Positions 21,907 through 30,279 of a stretch of DNA of 33,463 nucleotides are shown piece by piece. Under the pieces are notes generated by a model that saw only the letters and a list, made by a program, of their open reading frames with translations, did not search any database and had not been told where the DNA came from. The position numbers and the translations under genes were made by a program. Numbering within the stretch: the first letter of the stretch is position 1; each line of letters opens with the position of its first letter. This stretch comes from Amycolatopsis thermalba (lineage in GTDB: Bacteria; Actinomycetota; Actinomycetes; Mycobacteriales; Pseudonocardiaceae): positions 1-33,463 of the forward strand of contig NZ_PQHW01000076.1 of assembly GCF_003385215.1 (NCBI RefSeq), given 5' to 3'.

Positions 21907-23409
21907 ATGCCTGACAGGGCCCGCCTCGGGACGGTCGCCGCCGCGGTGTGCGTCCTCCTGCCGTTCGGCTCGGCCGTGGCGAGCGCCGCGCCGGCCGAGT
22001 CCGTTCTCGCGCAGGAGCAGCTGCGGGACATACCCCCGGGATTGTGGGGCCTGCTGGGGCTGCTGGGCCTGTTCGGGCTGGTTGGGCTGGCCCGGCGCGG
22101 GCCGAAGCGCAACGCCAAGAACCCGCTGGCCGGGTACTCCGGCGAGGACGAGATTTCGCGTGGGCAGGGGCGTCACCACGCGCCGCCGGCGCAGCGGGCC
22201 GGATCGCCGATGGACATCCTGCCCGGGCAGAACCCGCAGGCCGAGCGGCCCCCGGCGATGGATCCGGCGGCGTCCCACGCACCGATGCCCGACCCGAGGC
22301 GCCCGGTGGCCAAGACACCGGCCGACGTGCCGATGCCGTCGTACGGTTCGGCGTACCCGGCGGAGTCCGGGGGGCCGACTTATGGCTCCGGTGAGGTGCC
22401 GTCCGGGACGCAGGGCGCTTACGCGGCGAGCGATGCGCCGTCCGCTGCGCAGACGGCTTACCCCTCCGGGGAGATGCCCTACGCCACCCAGGCGACCTAC
22501 GCCTCTGGGGAGGTGCCCTCCGCCACACAGGCGACCTACAGCTCCGGTGAAGCACCGTCCAGTGCGCAGCCTGCCTACCCCTCCGGGGAGATGCCCTCCC
22601 CGGCACAAGCCACCTACGGCTCCGGGGAGATGCCCTCCCCCACACAAGCCACCTACGCCTCCGGCGAAGCACCGTCCAGCGCGCAGACTGCCTACCCCTC
22701 CGGCGAGATGCCCTCCGCGGCACAAGCCACCTACGGCTCCGGGGAGATGCCCTCCCCCACACAAGCCACCTACGCCTCCGGCGAAGCACCGTCCAGCGCG
22801 CAGACTGCCTACCCCTCCGGCGAGATGCCCTCCGCGGCACAAGCCACCTACGGCTCCGGGGAGATGCCCTCCGGCACCCAGGCCACCTACGCCTTTGGCG
22901 AGGGGCCGTCCGGGGCTCAGTCCGCCTACGCGTCGGGCGAACCGGCGTCCGGCGCCCATGCCTCGTACGCCCGCGACGAGATGCCCTCAGGCGCGCAGGC
23001 TGCCTACGCCTCCGGCGAGGTGCCGTCCGGGGCTCAGCGTCCGTACGCCTCCGGGGGTGTGCCGTCCGCCGCGCAGTCTGCCTACCCCTCTGGGGAGATC
23101 CCCTCAGGCGGCCAGCCCACGTACGCGTCGGGTGAGGTGCCGTCCGGGGGGCAGCAGCCCGCCTACGCCTCCGGCAACGTGCCGTCCGTCGGCTCGCCGA
23201 TGGACATGGCGCCCACCGCGCCCACACCGGCGCTGTACCGCCGCAACCCGGAGCCCTTCCCACAGACCGACCAGGACCCGCCGCCGCAGCAGCCGGCCGT
23301 TCCGCAGCAGCAGGGCTCGACGGGCACGTTCGCCGGCTTGCCCCGCTACCCAGAAACCGCCGCGCCGGACCCAGGCCCGGTCGACGCCGGGCCCCGACAC
23401 CGGCGCTGA
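21907..23409 (+). CDS. secreted WGxxGxxG protein with twenty-one 13-residue repeats
   Basis: This 500-residue protein has a signal peptide with probable cleavage near residue 28 (ASAA). WGLLGLLGLFGLVGLARRGP follows at 47-66, the WGxxGxxG pattern plus a basic stop, which may anchor it in the membrane. Residues 156-428 consist of 21 tandem units of 13 residues with consensus AQATYxSGExPSx. Each unit has one Tyr, one Gly and usually one Glu. The C-terminal 70 residues are Pro/Gln-rich. The region is low-complexity and probably disordered; at the surface it could be a spacer, adhesive or matrix component. The function is unknown. RBS AGGGGAGTGAGC precedes the ATG. A P450 is divergent; a strong hairpin follows the stop. 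Confidence 0.88.
   Translation: MPDRARLGTVAAAVCVLLPFGSAVASAAPAESVLAQEQLRDIPPGLWGLLGLLGLFGLVGLARRGPKRNAKNPLAGYSGEDEISRGQGRHHAPPAQRAGSPMDILPGQNPQAERPPAMDPAASHAPMPDPRRPVAKTPADVPMPSYGSAYPAESGGPTYGSGEVPSGTQGAYAASDAPSAAQTAYPSGEMPYATQATYASGEVPSATQATYSSGEAPSSAQPAYPSGEMPSPAQATYGSGEMPSPTQATYASGEAPSSAQTAYPSGEMPSAAQATYGSGEMPSPTQATYASGEAPSSAQTAYPSGEMPSAAQATYGSGEMPSGTQATYAFGEGPSGAQSAYASGEPASGAHASYARDEMPSGAQAAYASGEVPSGAQRPYASGGVPSAAQSAYPSGEIPSGGQPTYASGEVPSGGQQPAYASGNVPSVGSPMDMAPTAPTPALYRRNPEPFPQTDQDPPPQQPAVPQQQGSTGTFAGLPRYPETAAPDPGPVDAGPRHRR
22372..23190 (+). repeat. 39-base coding tandem repeat (21 units), with an exact 117-base duplication
   Basis: The repeat encodes 13 residues per unit and keeps the reading frame throughout. 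Units 7-9 and 10-12 are identical at the DNA level: 22602-22718 equals 22719-22835 (period 117 bases = three units), and a third, partial copy begins at 22836. That indicates recent duplication, by slippage or unequal crossing over. Outer units are more diverged. Spacing and coding context exclude a CRISPR array. Confidence 0.9.
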
Positions 23410-23414
23410 CCGAC

Positions 23415-23458
23415 CCCCTCGCCGCGGCGCCCAGCCCCCAGGACGCCGCGGCGAGGGG
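23415..23458. terminator. 15-bp stem hairpin after the repeat-protein gene
   Basis: CCCCTCGCCGCGGCG pairs perfectly with CGCCGCGGCGAGGGG around a 14-base loop, beginning five bases after the stop codon. No T-tract is present, as is common in this group. It probably ends the transcript of the gene at 21907. Confidence 0.75.
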
Positions 23459-23567
23459 ACTTATGCACGACACCCGAGAGCCGGCACTGGAGAACTGGGG
23501 CCGCGACGGCGGAAAGACCCGGGCGGGGCCTCCCGACGCCAGCCCCGAGACGGAGGCGGCCTGAAGC

Positions 23568-23758
23568 CGCGCCGCAACGCCACTGACGGCAGCACGAGCC
23601 GAGCGGGCCCGCCGAGGCCAGCCCGACATGGCGCTGGCCAGAAGCCGCGCCGCGGACACCGCTGGACGGCAGGCACCAGCCGGGCCCGCCTCCCCCACCA
23701 ACCACCAGCACGAGGCCAACCAGCAGCCCGCGCCGCGGACACCGCTGGACGGCAGGCG
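23568..23758. repeat. tandem repeat in the convergent spacer
   Basis: Bases 23410-23983 hold no convincing gene. Apart from the terminator, they contain an approximately 80-base repeat. The 30 bases from 23646 and from 23729 (starting CCGCGCCGCGGACACCGC) are identical, 83 bases apart. A diverged unit begins near 23568, and traces of another lie near 23490. The rest, to 23983, is GC-rich with no structure I can defend. Confidence 0.7.
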
Positions 23759-23983
23759 CGAGCCGGGTGGACATCCCGGAGTCAGCGCCCGCTGCGGCCG
23801 ACCAGAAGCTGTGTCGGCATGCCGCTGGGTGGGAAGGAGCTGGACCGGCCTCCCCGTCCGGCTTCACCCTCGGCAAGGGGCCAAGCAGGCACCGCCCAAC
23901 ACCACCAGGCGGACAACAAGCCTCCACGCGAGCCCCAGCGCCGACCACCAGCCGCCGGGGGAACCACCCGAGCTACCGGCGGC

Positions 23984-26488
23984 TCAGAGCTGGTCCACCG
24001 CCGTCACCCGCAGCACCGCCGTGCCTGCCTCGTCCGAGGCGGGCAGGTCCACCTCGGCGCTGATGCCCCAGTCGTGGTCGCCCGCGGGGTCGTCGAAGAT
24101 CTGCCTCACCCGCCACACCTCGGGCTCCTTCTCGATCATCAGCATCGCCGGGCCGCGGGCGTCCGGGCCGATCCCGATCGACTCGTGCTGCTCGTAGTAG
24201 GCCTCCAGCGCGGCCTCCCACTCGATGTCGTTCCAGCCGGACGCCGCGTCCAGCTCCCCCAGCTCCGCGTACGCCCGCCGGGCCGCCAGTTCGACCCGCC
24301 GGAACATCTGGTTGCGCACCAGCACCCGGAACGCCCGCTCGTTGCCCGTGACCGGCGGCGGCTTCTCCGGCAACGCCTGCGCCACGACCGGCTGCTCCCC
24401 CGGGTGCCGCAGCGCCTCCCACTCGTCCAGCAGGCTCGAGTCGACCTGGCGCACCATCTCGCCGAGCCACGCGATCAGGTCCTCCAGCGGCTCGGTCTTC
24501 GCCTCGTCCGGCACCGTCCGGCGCAGCGCGTCATAGGTGTCGGCCAGGTACCGCAGCACCAGCCCCTCCGACCGCGCCAGCGAGTAGAAGTTGACGTACT
24601 CGACGAAGTTCATCGCCCGCTCGTACATGTCCCGCACGACCGACTTCGGCTTCAGCTCGTAGTCGGCGACCCACGGGTGCCCGCGCCGGTACGTCTCGTA
24701 CGCCGCCTCCAGCAGCTCCTCCAGCGGCTTCGGGTAGGTCACCTCGTCGAGCAGCGCCATCCGCTCCTCGTACTCGACCCCCTCGGCCTTCAACGCCGCG
24801 ACCGCCGCGCCGCGCGCCTTGAACTGCTGCTGCGACAGCACCGGCCGCGGGTTCTCCACTGTGGACTCGATCACCGACACCACGTCGAGCGCGTACGACG
24901 GCGACTCGGTGTCCAGCAGCTCGATCGCGGCCAGCGCGAACGGCGACAGCGGCTGGTTCAGCGCGAAATCCAGCTGCAGGTCCATGGTCAGCCGCACGAT
25001 CCGGCCCGCGGAGTCCGGTTCGGACAGCCGCTCCACGACCCCCGCGGCCACCAGCGCGCGGTAGATCGCGATCGCCCGGCGGATGTGCTTGCGCTGCGAC
25101 GGCCGGTCCTCGTGGTTGTCCTCCAGCAGGTGCCGCATGTGCTGGAAAGCGTTGCCCGGCCGCGAGATCACGTTCAGCAGCATCGCGTGACTCACCTGGA
25201 AACTGGAGGTCAGAGGCTCGGGCGGGGACGAGATCAACCGCTCGAACGTGCTTTCGGTCCAGTTGACGAACCCCTCGGGCGCGTTCTTGCGGACGATCTT
25301 GCGCTTCTTCTTCGGGTCGTCGCCCGCCTTCTGCAGCGCCTTCGCGTTCTCGATCACGTGGTCCGGCGCCTGCACCACGACGTAGCCGTCGGTGTCGTAC
25401 CCGGCGCGGCCCGCGCGCCCGGCGATCTGGTGGAACTCGCGTGCCTTGAGGTGCCGCTGGCGCACCCCGTCGTACTTGGTCAGCGCGGAGAACACCACCG
25501 TGCGGATCGGCACGTTGATGCCGACGCCGAGCGTGTCGGTCCCGCAGATCACCTTGAGCAGCCCGGCCTGCGCGAGCTGCTCGACCAGCCGCCGGTACTT
25601 GGGCAGCATGCCGGCGTGGTGCACGCCGATGCCGTGCCGCACCAGCCGCGACAGGGTCTTGCCGAACCCGGCGGAGAACCGGAAGTCGCCGATCGCCTCG
25701 GCGAGGGCGTCCTTCTCGGCGCGGGTGGTGACGTTGATGCTCATCAGCGCCTGCGCCCGCTCGATCGCGGCGGCCTGCGAGAAGTGCACCACGTAGACCG
25801 GGGCCTGCCCGCCGGTGAGCAGCTCGGTCATCGTCTCGTGCAGCGGGGTCAGCGCGTACCGGTAGGTCAGCGGCACCGGGCGCTGCGCGGACGTGACCAC
25901 GGCGGTGGTCCGGCCGGTGCGGCGCGTCAGATCCTTCTCGAAGAACGTGACGTCACCGAGCGTGGCCGACATCAGCACGAACTGTGCGTTCGGCAGCTCC
26001 AGCAGCGGCACCTGCCACGCCCAGCCGCGGTCGGGCTCGCTGTAGAAGTGGAACTCGTCGGCCACGACCTGGCCGACCGGGGCGTCCGCACCGAACCGCA
26101 ACGCGATGTTCGCCAGGATTTCCGCGGTGCAGCAGATGATGGGGGCATCCGGGTTGACCGCGGAGTCGCCGGTCATCATCCCGACGTTGTCGGCGCCGAA
26201 GATCTCGATGAGCTGGAAGAACTTCTCCGAGACCAGCGCCTTGATGGGCGCGGTGTAGTAGCTGCGCTTGCCGTGGGCCATCGCGGTGAAGTGGGCACCC
26301 ACCGCGACCAGGCTCTTTCCCGAGCCGGTGGGGGTGGACAGGATCACGTTGGCGCCGGAGACGACCTCGATCAGCGCCTCTTCCTGCGCCGGGTACAGCT
26401 CGAGCCCGCGTTCGGCCGTCCAGGCCGAAAACGTCTCGAACAGCGTGTCGGGATCCGGATCCGCTGGCAGGAGGTCTGAAAGGGTCAT
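23984..26488 (-). CDS. Ski2-like DEAD/DEAH-box helicase with DUF3516 domain
   Basis: This 834-residue helicase has a Walker A motif TPTGSGKS (residues 52-59), Walker B DEFH (144-147) and motif III SAT (174-176). Motif VI is QIAGRAGRAGYDTDG in the second RecA-like domain. The remaining half, about residue 450 to the end, matches the actinobacterial DUF3516 region. It belongs to superfamily 2 and resembles Ski2/Mtr4-type RNA helicases, so a role in RNA processing or decay is plausible; DNA substrates cannot be excluded. The frame is open further upstream, but homologous starts (from memory, MTLxDLLPAD) fix ATG 26488; an alternative ATG is at 26500. A divergent acidic-protein gene begins 109 bases away. 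Confidence 0.94.
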   Translation of the reverse strand: MTLSDLLPADPDPDTLFETFSAWTAERGLELYPAQEEALIEVVSGANVILSTPTGSGKSLVAVGAHFTAMAHGKRSYYTAPIKALVSEKFFQLIEIFGADNVGMMTGDSAVNPDAPIICCTAEILANIALRFGADAPVGQVVADEFHFYSEPDRGWAWQVPLLELPNAQFVLMSATLGDVTFFEKDLTRRTGRTTAVVTSAQRPVPLTYRYALTPLHETMTELLTGGQAPVYVVHFSQAAAIERAQALMSINVTTRAEKDALAEAIGDFRFSAGFGKTLSRLVRHGIGVHHAGMLPKYRRLVEQLAQAGLLKVICGTDTLGVGINVPIRTVVFSALTKYDGVRQRHLKAREFHQIAGRAGRAGYDTDGYVVVQAPDHVIENAKALQKAGDDPKKKRKIVRKNAPEGFVNWTESTFERLISSPPEPLTSSFQVSHAMLLNVISRPGNAFQHMRHLLEDNHEDRPSQRKHIRRAIAIYRALVAAGVVERLSEPDSAGRIVRLTMDLQLDFALNQPLSPFALAAIELLDTESPSYALDVVSVIESTVENPRPVLSQQQFKARGAAVAALKAEGVEYEERMALLDEVTYPKPLEELLEAAYETYRRGHPWVADYELKPKSVVRDMYERAMNFVEYVNFYSLARSEGLVLRYLADTYDALRRTVPDEAKTEPLEDLIAWLGEMVRQVDSSLLDEWEALRHPGEQPVVAQALPEKPPPVTGNERAFRVLVRNQMFRRVELAARRAYAELGELDAASGWNDIEWEAALEAYYEQHESIGIGPDARGPAMLMIEKEPEVWRVRQIFDDPAGDHDWGISAEVDLPASDEAGTAVLRVTAVDQL

Positions 26489-26596
26489 TGTGGGTACCAT
26501 CGTGCCACCCGCGGCCGGAGAGCAGATGGGGCCCATCGCGGGCGGTCCCGTCAAGCCGTAGGCTTCCCACACACAGGTGTAATCCGGAGGGCTGGC

Positions 26597-27853
26597 ATGG
26601 CACAGGACATCGTCCCGATCGAACTCGGGCTGCCGCAGGGGGACCTGGTGACCCTCTGGGCCCCGCGCTGGCGGGAGGACGGCGAGGAATGGGAGGCCTT
26701 CCTCGGCGACGAGGAGGATCTGTACGCCTTCCCCGACGCCGCGCACCTGGCCGCGTTCGTCCGGACCGCCGAGCAGCACGACCTGATCGACCACCCGGCG
26801 TGGCACGCGGTCCCGGCGCTGAACGTGCCGGAGCTGATCCCCGACGACGACCACTCCTACGACCTGGTCGGCGTGCCCGAGCTGGTCGCCGAGGACCCGG
26901 ACTCGTGGACGATCAGCGAGCTGGCCGAGATCGTCGGCATCGTGCGCTCGCTGGCCGACGTGTGCGAGCTCGACGAGGTCCACGAGGTGCTGGACGCCAC
27001 CGAGGGCTTCTCGCTGCTGGAGCAGGGGCGGCTGCCGTTCACCGGCCGCGAGGGTGAGCGGCTGTGGAACGACCTGGCCGAGGCCGTGTCCGAGAAGTGG
27101 GACACCGTGCTGGACGCGATCGACGGCCTGGTCAAGGTGCCCGATGTGGACGCCGGCGTGCTCGAGCAGACCGCCGAGGAGCTGGCCACCTTCCTGGAGG
27201 AGTCCGCCGAGGCCGAGGTCGAGTCCGAGCAGGCCGACGAGGACCTCGACACGGTCGAGAGCACCGACTCCGACGACGAGGAGGAGGACGTCCCGGTCGG
27301 GTTCTGGGGCGAGGTCGGCATCGACCCGATCAAGATCATCACCTCCGGCCACGAGTACTACTCGCTGCGCTGCTACCTGGACGACGAGCCGATCTTCCTC
27401 GGCAGCGACGGCAAGATCGACGTGTTCAAGTCGGAGAAGGCGCTCGCGCGGGCGCTGGCCGACTCCACGGCGTTCGCCGACTCGGACCTGGCCGAGGTGT
27501 CCACTTGGGACGAGGTCCTCGCCAAGGCCACCGCCGGTGAGCTGGAGGTCGAGGTCGACACCGAGAACACCTACGTGCTGGCCGGCCTGGACGAGGACCT
27601 GGCCGAGGGCCCGGACGCGATCGACCCGACGCAGCTGGACCTGGCCGTCGAGCTGATCACCGACGCCGCGGACTGGGCCGGGGACGACGCGGTGGCCACC
27701 GCACTGTCCACTTCGGAGAGCCTGGGGTGGCTGGTGTCGTTCGTGCTGAAGCCGGACCCCGGCCGCCTCGCGCCGAGCGCCCCGTTCGACACCGAGCAGA
27801 GCGAGTGGCGCAAGCTGGTGGAGGCGTTCGAGAACCGGCTCCGGGTGCACTAG
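26597..27853 (+). CDS. acidic conserved actinobacterial protein, function unknown
   Basis: This 418-residue protein is extremely rich in Asp and Glu. It has no transmembrane segment or signal peptide. The N-terminal half is predicted to be folded (VTLWAPRWREDGEEWEAFLG, DAAHLAAFVRTAEQH). A strongly acidic linker (about residues 205-235, with DSDDEEEDVP) leads to the VGFWGEVGIDPIKI and YSLRCYLDDEPIFLG strands. Homologues are sometimes labelled primosomal protein (from memory); I see no DNA-binding or primosome motif to support that. GGAGGG stands before ATG 26597, and a possible TAGGCT -10 at 26559-26564. It is divergent from the DUF3516 helicase. Its stop is six bases from the convergent amidohydrolase. 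Confidence 0.85.
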   Translation: MAQDIVPIELGLPQGDLVTLWAPRWREDGEEWEAFLGDEEDLYAFPDAAHLAAFVRTAEQHDLIDHPAWHAVPALNVPELIPDDDHSYDLVGVPELVAEDPDSWTISELAEIVGIVRSLADVCELDEVHEVLDATEGFSLLEQGRLPFTGREGERLWNDLAEAVSEKWDTVLDAIDGLVKVPDVDAGVLEQTAEELATFLEESAEAEVESEQADEDLDTVESTDSDDEEEDVPVGFWGEVGIDPIKIITSGHEYYSLRCYLDDEPIFLGSDGKIDVFKSEKALARALADSTAFADSDLAEVSTWDEVLAKATAGELEVEVDTENTYVLAGLDEDLAEGPDAIDPTQLDLAVELITDAADWAGDDAVATALSTSESLGWLVSFVLKPDPGRLAPSAPFDTEQSEWRKLVEAFENRLRVH

Positions 27854-27859
27854 AACCCG

Positions 27860-28612
27860 TCACAGATCGAGCAGGTGCGCCGCGTTCCCCCCGAGGATCG
27901 CGGCGCGCGCTGCTTCCGACGGCGTGACGCGCTCGACCAGCGCGCGGGCCAGCACCGGGTCGCCGTAGGGCGCGTCCGAGCCGAACAACGTCCGGTCCGG
28001 CACCTCCGCGATCGCCAGCCGCACCGAGAACACCAGGCTCGCGGTCGACAGCTCCAGCCACAGGTTCGGCGTCTCGCGGACGAGTTCGATCGCGTCGATC
28101 CAGTGCCCACCGCCGAGCTGGCTGATCACCAGCGGGGTCCGCGGGTACTTCCGGGCGAGCGCGCCGATGGTCGCCAGGTCGGCGGCGGTGGTCGGGGCGG
28201 CGCCGTGCACCACGACCGGCAGGTCGCCGGCCGCGCGCAGCACCGGTTCGAGCAGATCGGCGCGGCCGGGCGGCGGGGTCAGCTCGCCGATGCCGTGCCA
28301 CTTGCGGCCGATCTCCTCGACCGCGGTCGCCACGTCCGGTGCGAACAGGTCCACCGATCCGAAGCCGAGGAACCGGTCCGAGCCGGCGAGCGCGGCGTCC
28401 AGCTCACGCAGGGCCGTGGCCCGGCCGTCGCCGCTGCCGGACAGGCTCCGCGACAGCACGGCCATCTCCCCCTTCAGCTCGTCCAGCGTCGTCGCGCGTT
28501 CGGGGTGCGGACGGGTCGCGAACAAGATCGCTTTGTCGACACCGGCCTCGTCGAGGAGGGCGAGGTGCTTCTCGACGGGGTCGTGGACGTGGCTGTGGGC
28601 GTCGATGATCAA
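27860..28612 (-). CDS. amidohydrolase family protein (TIM-barrel metal hydrolase)
   Basis: This 250-residue protein starts MIIDAHSHVHDP, giving the metal motif HxH (His6, His8). Further ligands are likely His136 (PVVVHG), His170 (GGGHW) and Asp213 (LFGSDAPYGDP). This matches the amidohydrolase-2 group, in which decarboxylases and lactonases occur; which reaction applies here is unknown. The length is on the short side. GGAGGAAG lies upstream of ATG 28612. A divergent MerR regulator starts 68 bases away, so it may control this gene. Confidence 0.9.
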   Translation of the reverse strand: MIIDAHSHVHDPVEKHLALLDEAGVDKAILFATRPHPERATTLDELKGEMAVLSRSLSGSGDGRATALRELDAALAGSDRFLGFGSVDLFAPDVATAVEEIGRKWHGIGELTPPPGRADLLEPVLRAAGDLPVVVHGAAPTTAADLATIGALARKYPRTPLVISQLGGGHWIDAIELVRETPNLWLELSTASLVFSVRLAIAEVPDRTLFGSDAPYGDPVLARALVERVTPSEAARAAILGGNAAHLLDL

Positions 28613-28621
28613 GGTCTTCCT

Positions 28622-28643
28622 CCGGGAATCGTGGTACTCCCGG
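28622..28643. promoter_or_regulatory. inverted repeat between amidohydrolase and MerR genes
   Basis: CCGGGA-N10-TCCCGG lies in the 67-base divergent spacer. A second imperfect repeat, TTGATCCC...GGTCAA, lies at about 28654-28674. Neither shows a clear 19-base MerR promoter spacing, so the regulator's site is not settled. Confidence 0.25.
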
Positions 28644-28679
28644 CAGTGTTGATCCCTGACATGGTGGGAAGGTCAAGCG

Positions 28680-29042
28680 ATGCTGATCGGTGAACTCGCC
28701 AAGCGCGCCGGGACGACCGAGCGGCTGCTGCGGTACTACGAGCGCGTCGGGCTGCTGACCGCTCAGCGCCGCGACAACGGGTACCGCGAGTACGACGCCG
28801 ACGCGGTCGAGCGCGTGCGGCAGATCCGCGAACTGCTCACCGTCGGCCTGCCGACCCGGGAGATCCGCCGCATCATCGACTGCGCCCACCCGGACGGCAC
28901 GCTGGACGCCTGCCCCGGCGTCCTCGACACGCTGCGCGCCCGGCTCACCGAGCTGGACGCCCGCGCCGCGGAACTGACCGCCGCGCGGGCCGCGCTCCGC
29001 CAGGCGATCACGACGACCGAGTCTCGGCTCGGACCGGCGTGA
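28680..29042 (+). CDS. MerR family transcriptional regulator
   Basis: This 120-residue protein begins MLIGELAKRAGTTERLLRYYERVGLL, the MerR winged helix. A second helix-turn-helix part (DADAVERVRQIRELLTVGL) and a C-terminal coiled coil with ALRQAITTTES follow. Two cysteines (DCAHPDGTLDACPG) lie before the coiled coil, a place where some MerR proteins bind ligands, but one cannot identify a metal from this. GGGAAGG precedes the ATG. It is divergent from an amidohydrolase and its 3' end overlaps the convergent MFS gene by 35 bases. Confidence 0.92.
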   Translation: MLIGELAKRAGTTERLLRYYERVGLLTAQRRDNGYREYDADAVERVRQIRELLTVGLPTREIRRIIDCAHPDGTLDACPGVLDTLRARLTELDARAAELTAARAALRQAITTTESRLGPA

Positions 29043-30201
29043 GCCCGATCGCCAGCACCGGGAACACCGCGGCGACGCAGAACGCCAGCGCGTAGCGCGA
29101 GTCGCCGATCACCAGGCCCAGCAGCGGCGGCGTGAGGGACGCCGCGATGTTCTGCGCCGTGTTCTGCGTGCCCATCGCGCGCCCGGCCCAGTCGATCCCG
29201 GCCAGCTCGGCCGACGCCGTGAAGCCGAGCCCGTTGTCCGCCACCGTGATCACCGCCGCCAGGACCAGCGCGAACAACACCACCCACATCCAGGTCACGT
29301 CCCCGACCGCGACCAGCAGCATGACCGCCGCGCTCGCCACCGCCAGCTGCCGCATCGGGCGCAACCGGCTGCCCACCCGGTCCGACCAGTAGCCCGAGGC
29401 CATCCGCCCGGCCGCGCCCAGCACCTGCACCGCCGCCAGGAACCAGCCCGCCGCCAGCGCGCTCCAGCCGTGCGCCGACACCAGGTACACCGGCGCGAAC
29501 GCCGACACGGCGAACTGCGGGATCACCAGCAGCGCGCTCGCCCCGTGCAGCCGCCACAGCGTCGGCGTCCGGTACGGCGAGGCCGGCTTCGGCGCGCCCG
29601 GCTTCTTCTCCGGCCGCGGCGGGTCGATCACCAGCCACGCCACCAGCGCGGCGACCACCAGCCCGAACACCGCCGGGAACAGCACCGCCGCCTGGAAGCC
29701 CCAGTGCTGCGCCAGCGGCGGCAGGGCCAGCGCGGCGACGCCGACGCCGAGCGGCTGCGCGGTCTGCCGCACGCCCATCGCGGTGCCGCGCTCGTCCGGG
29801 CCGAACCAGCCCATGACCGCCCGGCCGCTGGCCGCGTTCACCGACGCGGTCAGCATCCCGGCGAGCAGGAACAACGCGAACAGCAGCCCGGTCGACGGCG
29901 CGACCAGCGAGGTGACCAGCAGCAGCACCGACGACGCGCCCAGGCCCAGCGCCATCACCAGGCGCTCGCCGTAGCGGTCGGCCGCCGCGCCCCACGCGAT
30001 CAGCGTGAACAGCACGCCGATGCTGGGCGCGGCGACGATCGTGCCGGCCTGCGCGAGCGTCAGCCCGGCCGCGCGCATCTCCGGCACCAGGAACGGGATG
30101 CCGTAGAGGAACGAGCAGCTCGCGGTCTGGGCCGCGAGGCCGAGCGCGAGGATGCCCCACCGGCGCCTACTCCTCGTGTCCAGCACAGCTGCCCGGCTCA
30201 T
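29008..30201 (-). CDS. MFS transporter
   Basis: This 397-residue protein has twelve predicted transmembrane helices and a cytoplasmic central loop (about residues 195-210, PPRPEKKPGAPKP). Signature A lies between helices 2 and 3 (GAAADRYGERLVM), and it is partially repeated in the second half (GYWSDRVGSRLRPM). No substrate is evident; it could be an efflux pump or uptake system. It follows adenosine deaminase on the same strand after 78 bases, and a strong imperfect palindrome overlaps its presumed -10. Its 3' end overlaps the convergent MerR gene by 35 bases. Confidence 0.93.
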   Translation of the reverse strand: MSRAAVLDTRSRRRWGILALGLAAQTASCSFLYGIPFLVPEMRAAGLTLAQAGTIVAAPSIGVLFTLIAWGAAADRYGERLVMALGLGASSVLLLVTSLVAPSTGLLFALFLLAGMLTASVNAASGRAVMGWFGPDERGTAMGVRQTAQPLGVGVAALALPPLAQHWGFQAAVLFPAVFGLVVAALVAWLVIDPPRPEKKPGAPKPASPYRTPTLWRLHGASALLVIPQFAVSAFAPVYLVSAHGWSALAAGWFLAAVQVLGAAGRMASGYWSDRVGSRLRPMRQLAVASAAVMLLVAVGDVTWMWVVLFALVLAAVITVADNGLGFTASAELAGIDWAGRAMGTQNTAQNIAASLTPPLLGLVIGDSRYALAFCVAAVFPVLAIGLTPVRAETRSS

Positions 30202-30211
30202 CGCGACCGTC

Positions 30212-30243
30212 CCAAGATATGAGAACTTGTTCCTACATCTTGG
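30212..30243. promoter_or_regulatory. imperfect 32-base palindrome over the MFS promoter
   Basis: CCAAGAT pairs with ATCTTGG at the outside, and GAAC-TT-GTTC forms the centre; 12 of 15 half-site positions are complementary. On the minus strand, TATCTT (30219-30214) inside it is a fair -10 for the MFS gene, 12 bases upstream of its ATG. This suggests an operator for an unidentified repressor. Confidence 0.45.
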
Positions 30244-30279
30244 ACCTTACTTGCCGACGCTAACGATCACAAGGGACTT

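Noticed and set aside
22372-23190. CRISPR-like array.
   Set aside because: Units are contiguous, without unique spacers, and encode a 13-residue protein repeat in frame. There are no cas genes.
21823-23719. Long minus-strand open frames opposite the 13-residue-repeat gene, with Gly- or Arg-rich repeats.
   Set aside because: They mirror the coding repeat (39 is a multiple of three). No start signal is seen, and codon-position GC favours the plus-strand frame, which alone has a signal peptide and ribosome-binding site.
23462-23983. Small protein genes in the spacer before the helicase.
   Set aside because: Several short frames exist but they are Pro/Arg-rich, overlap the repeat units and lack start signals.
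22082-26479. A plus-strand open frame of 1465 codons through the repeat gene, the spacer and the helicase gene.
   Set aside because: It is Arg/Pro-rich nonsense in another frame of two strongly supported genes. The 39-base repeat keeps all frames open and the rest follows from GC bias.
26489-27850. Upstream extension of the helicase reading frame by about 450 codons.
   Set aside because: The extension is antisense to the acidic-protein gene and shows none of its own homology; helicase motifs begin right after 26488.
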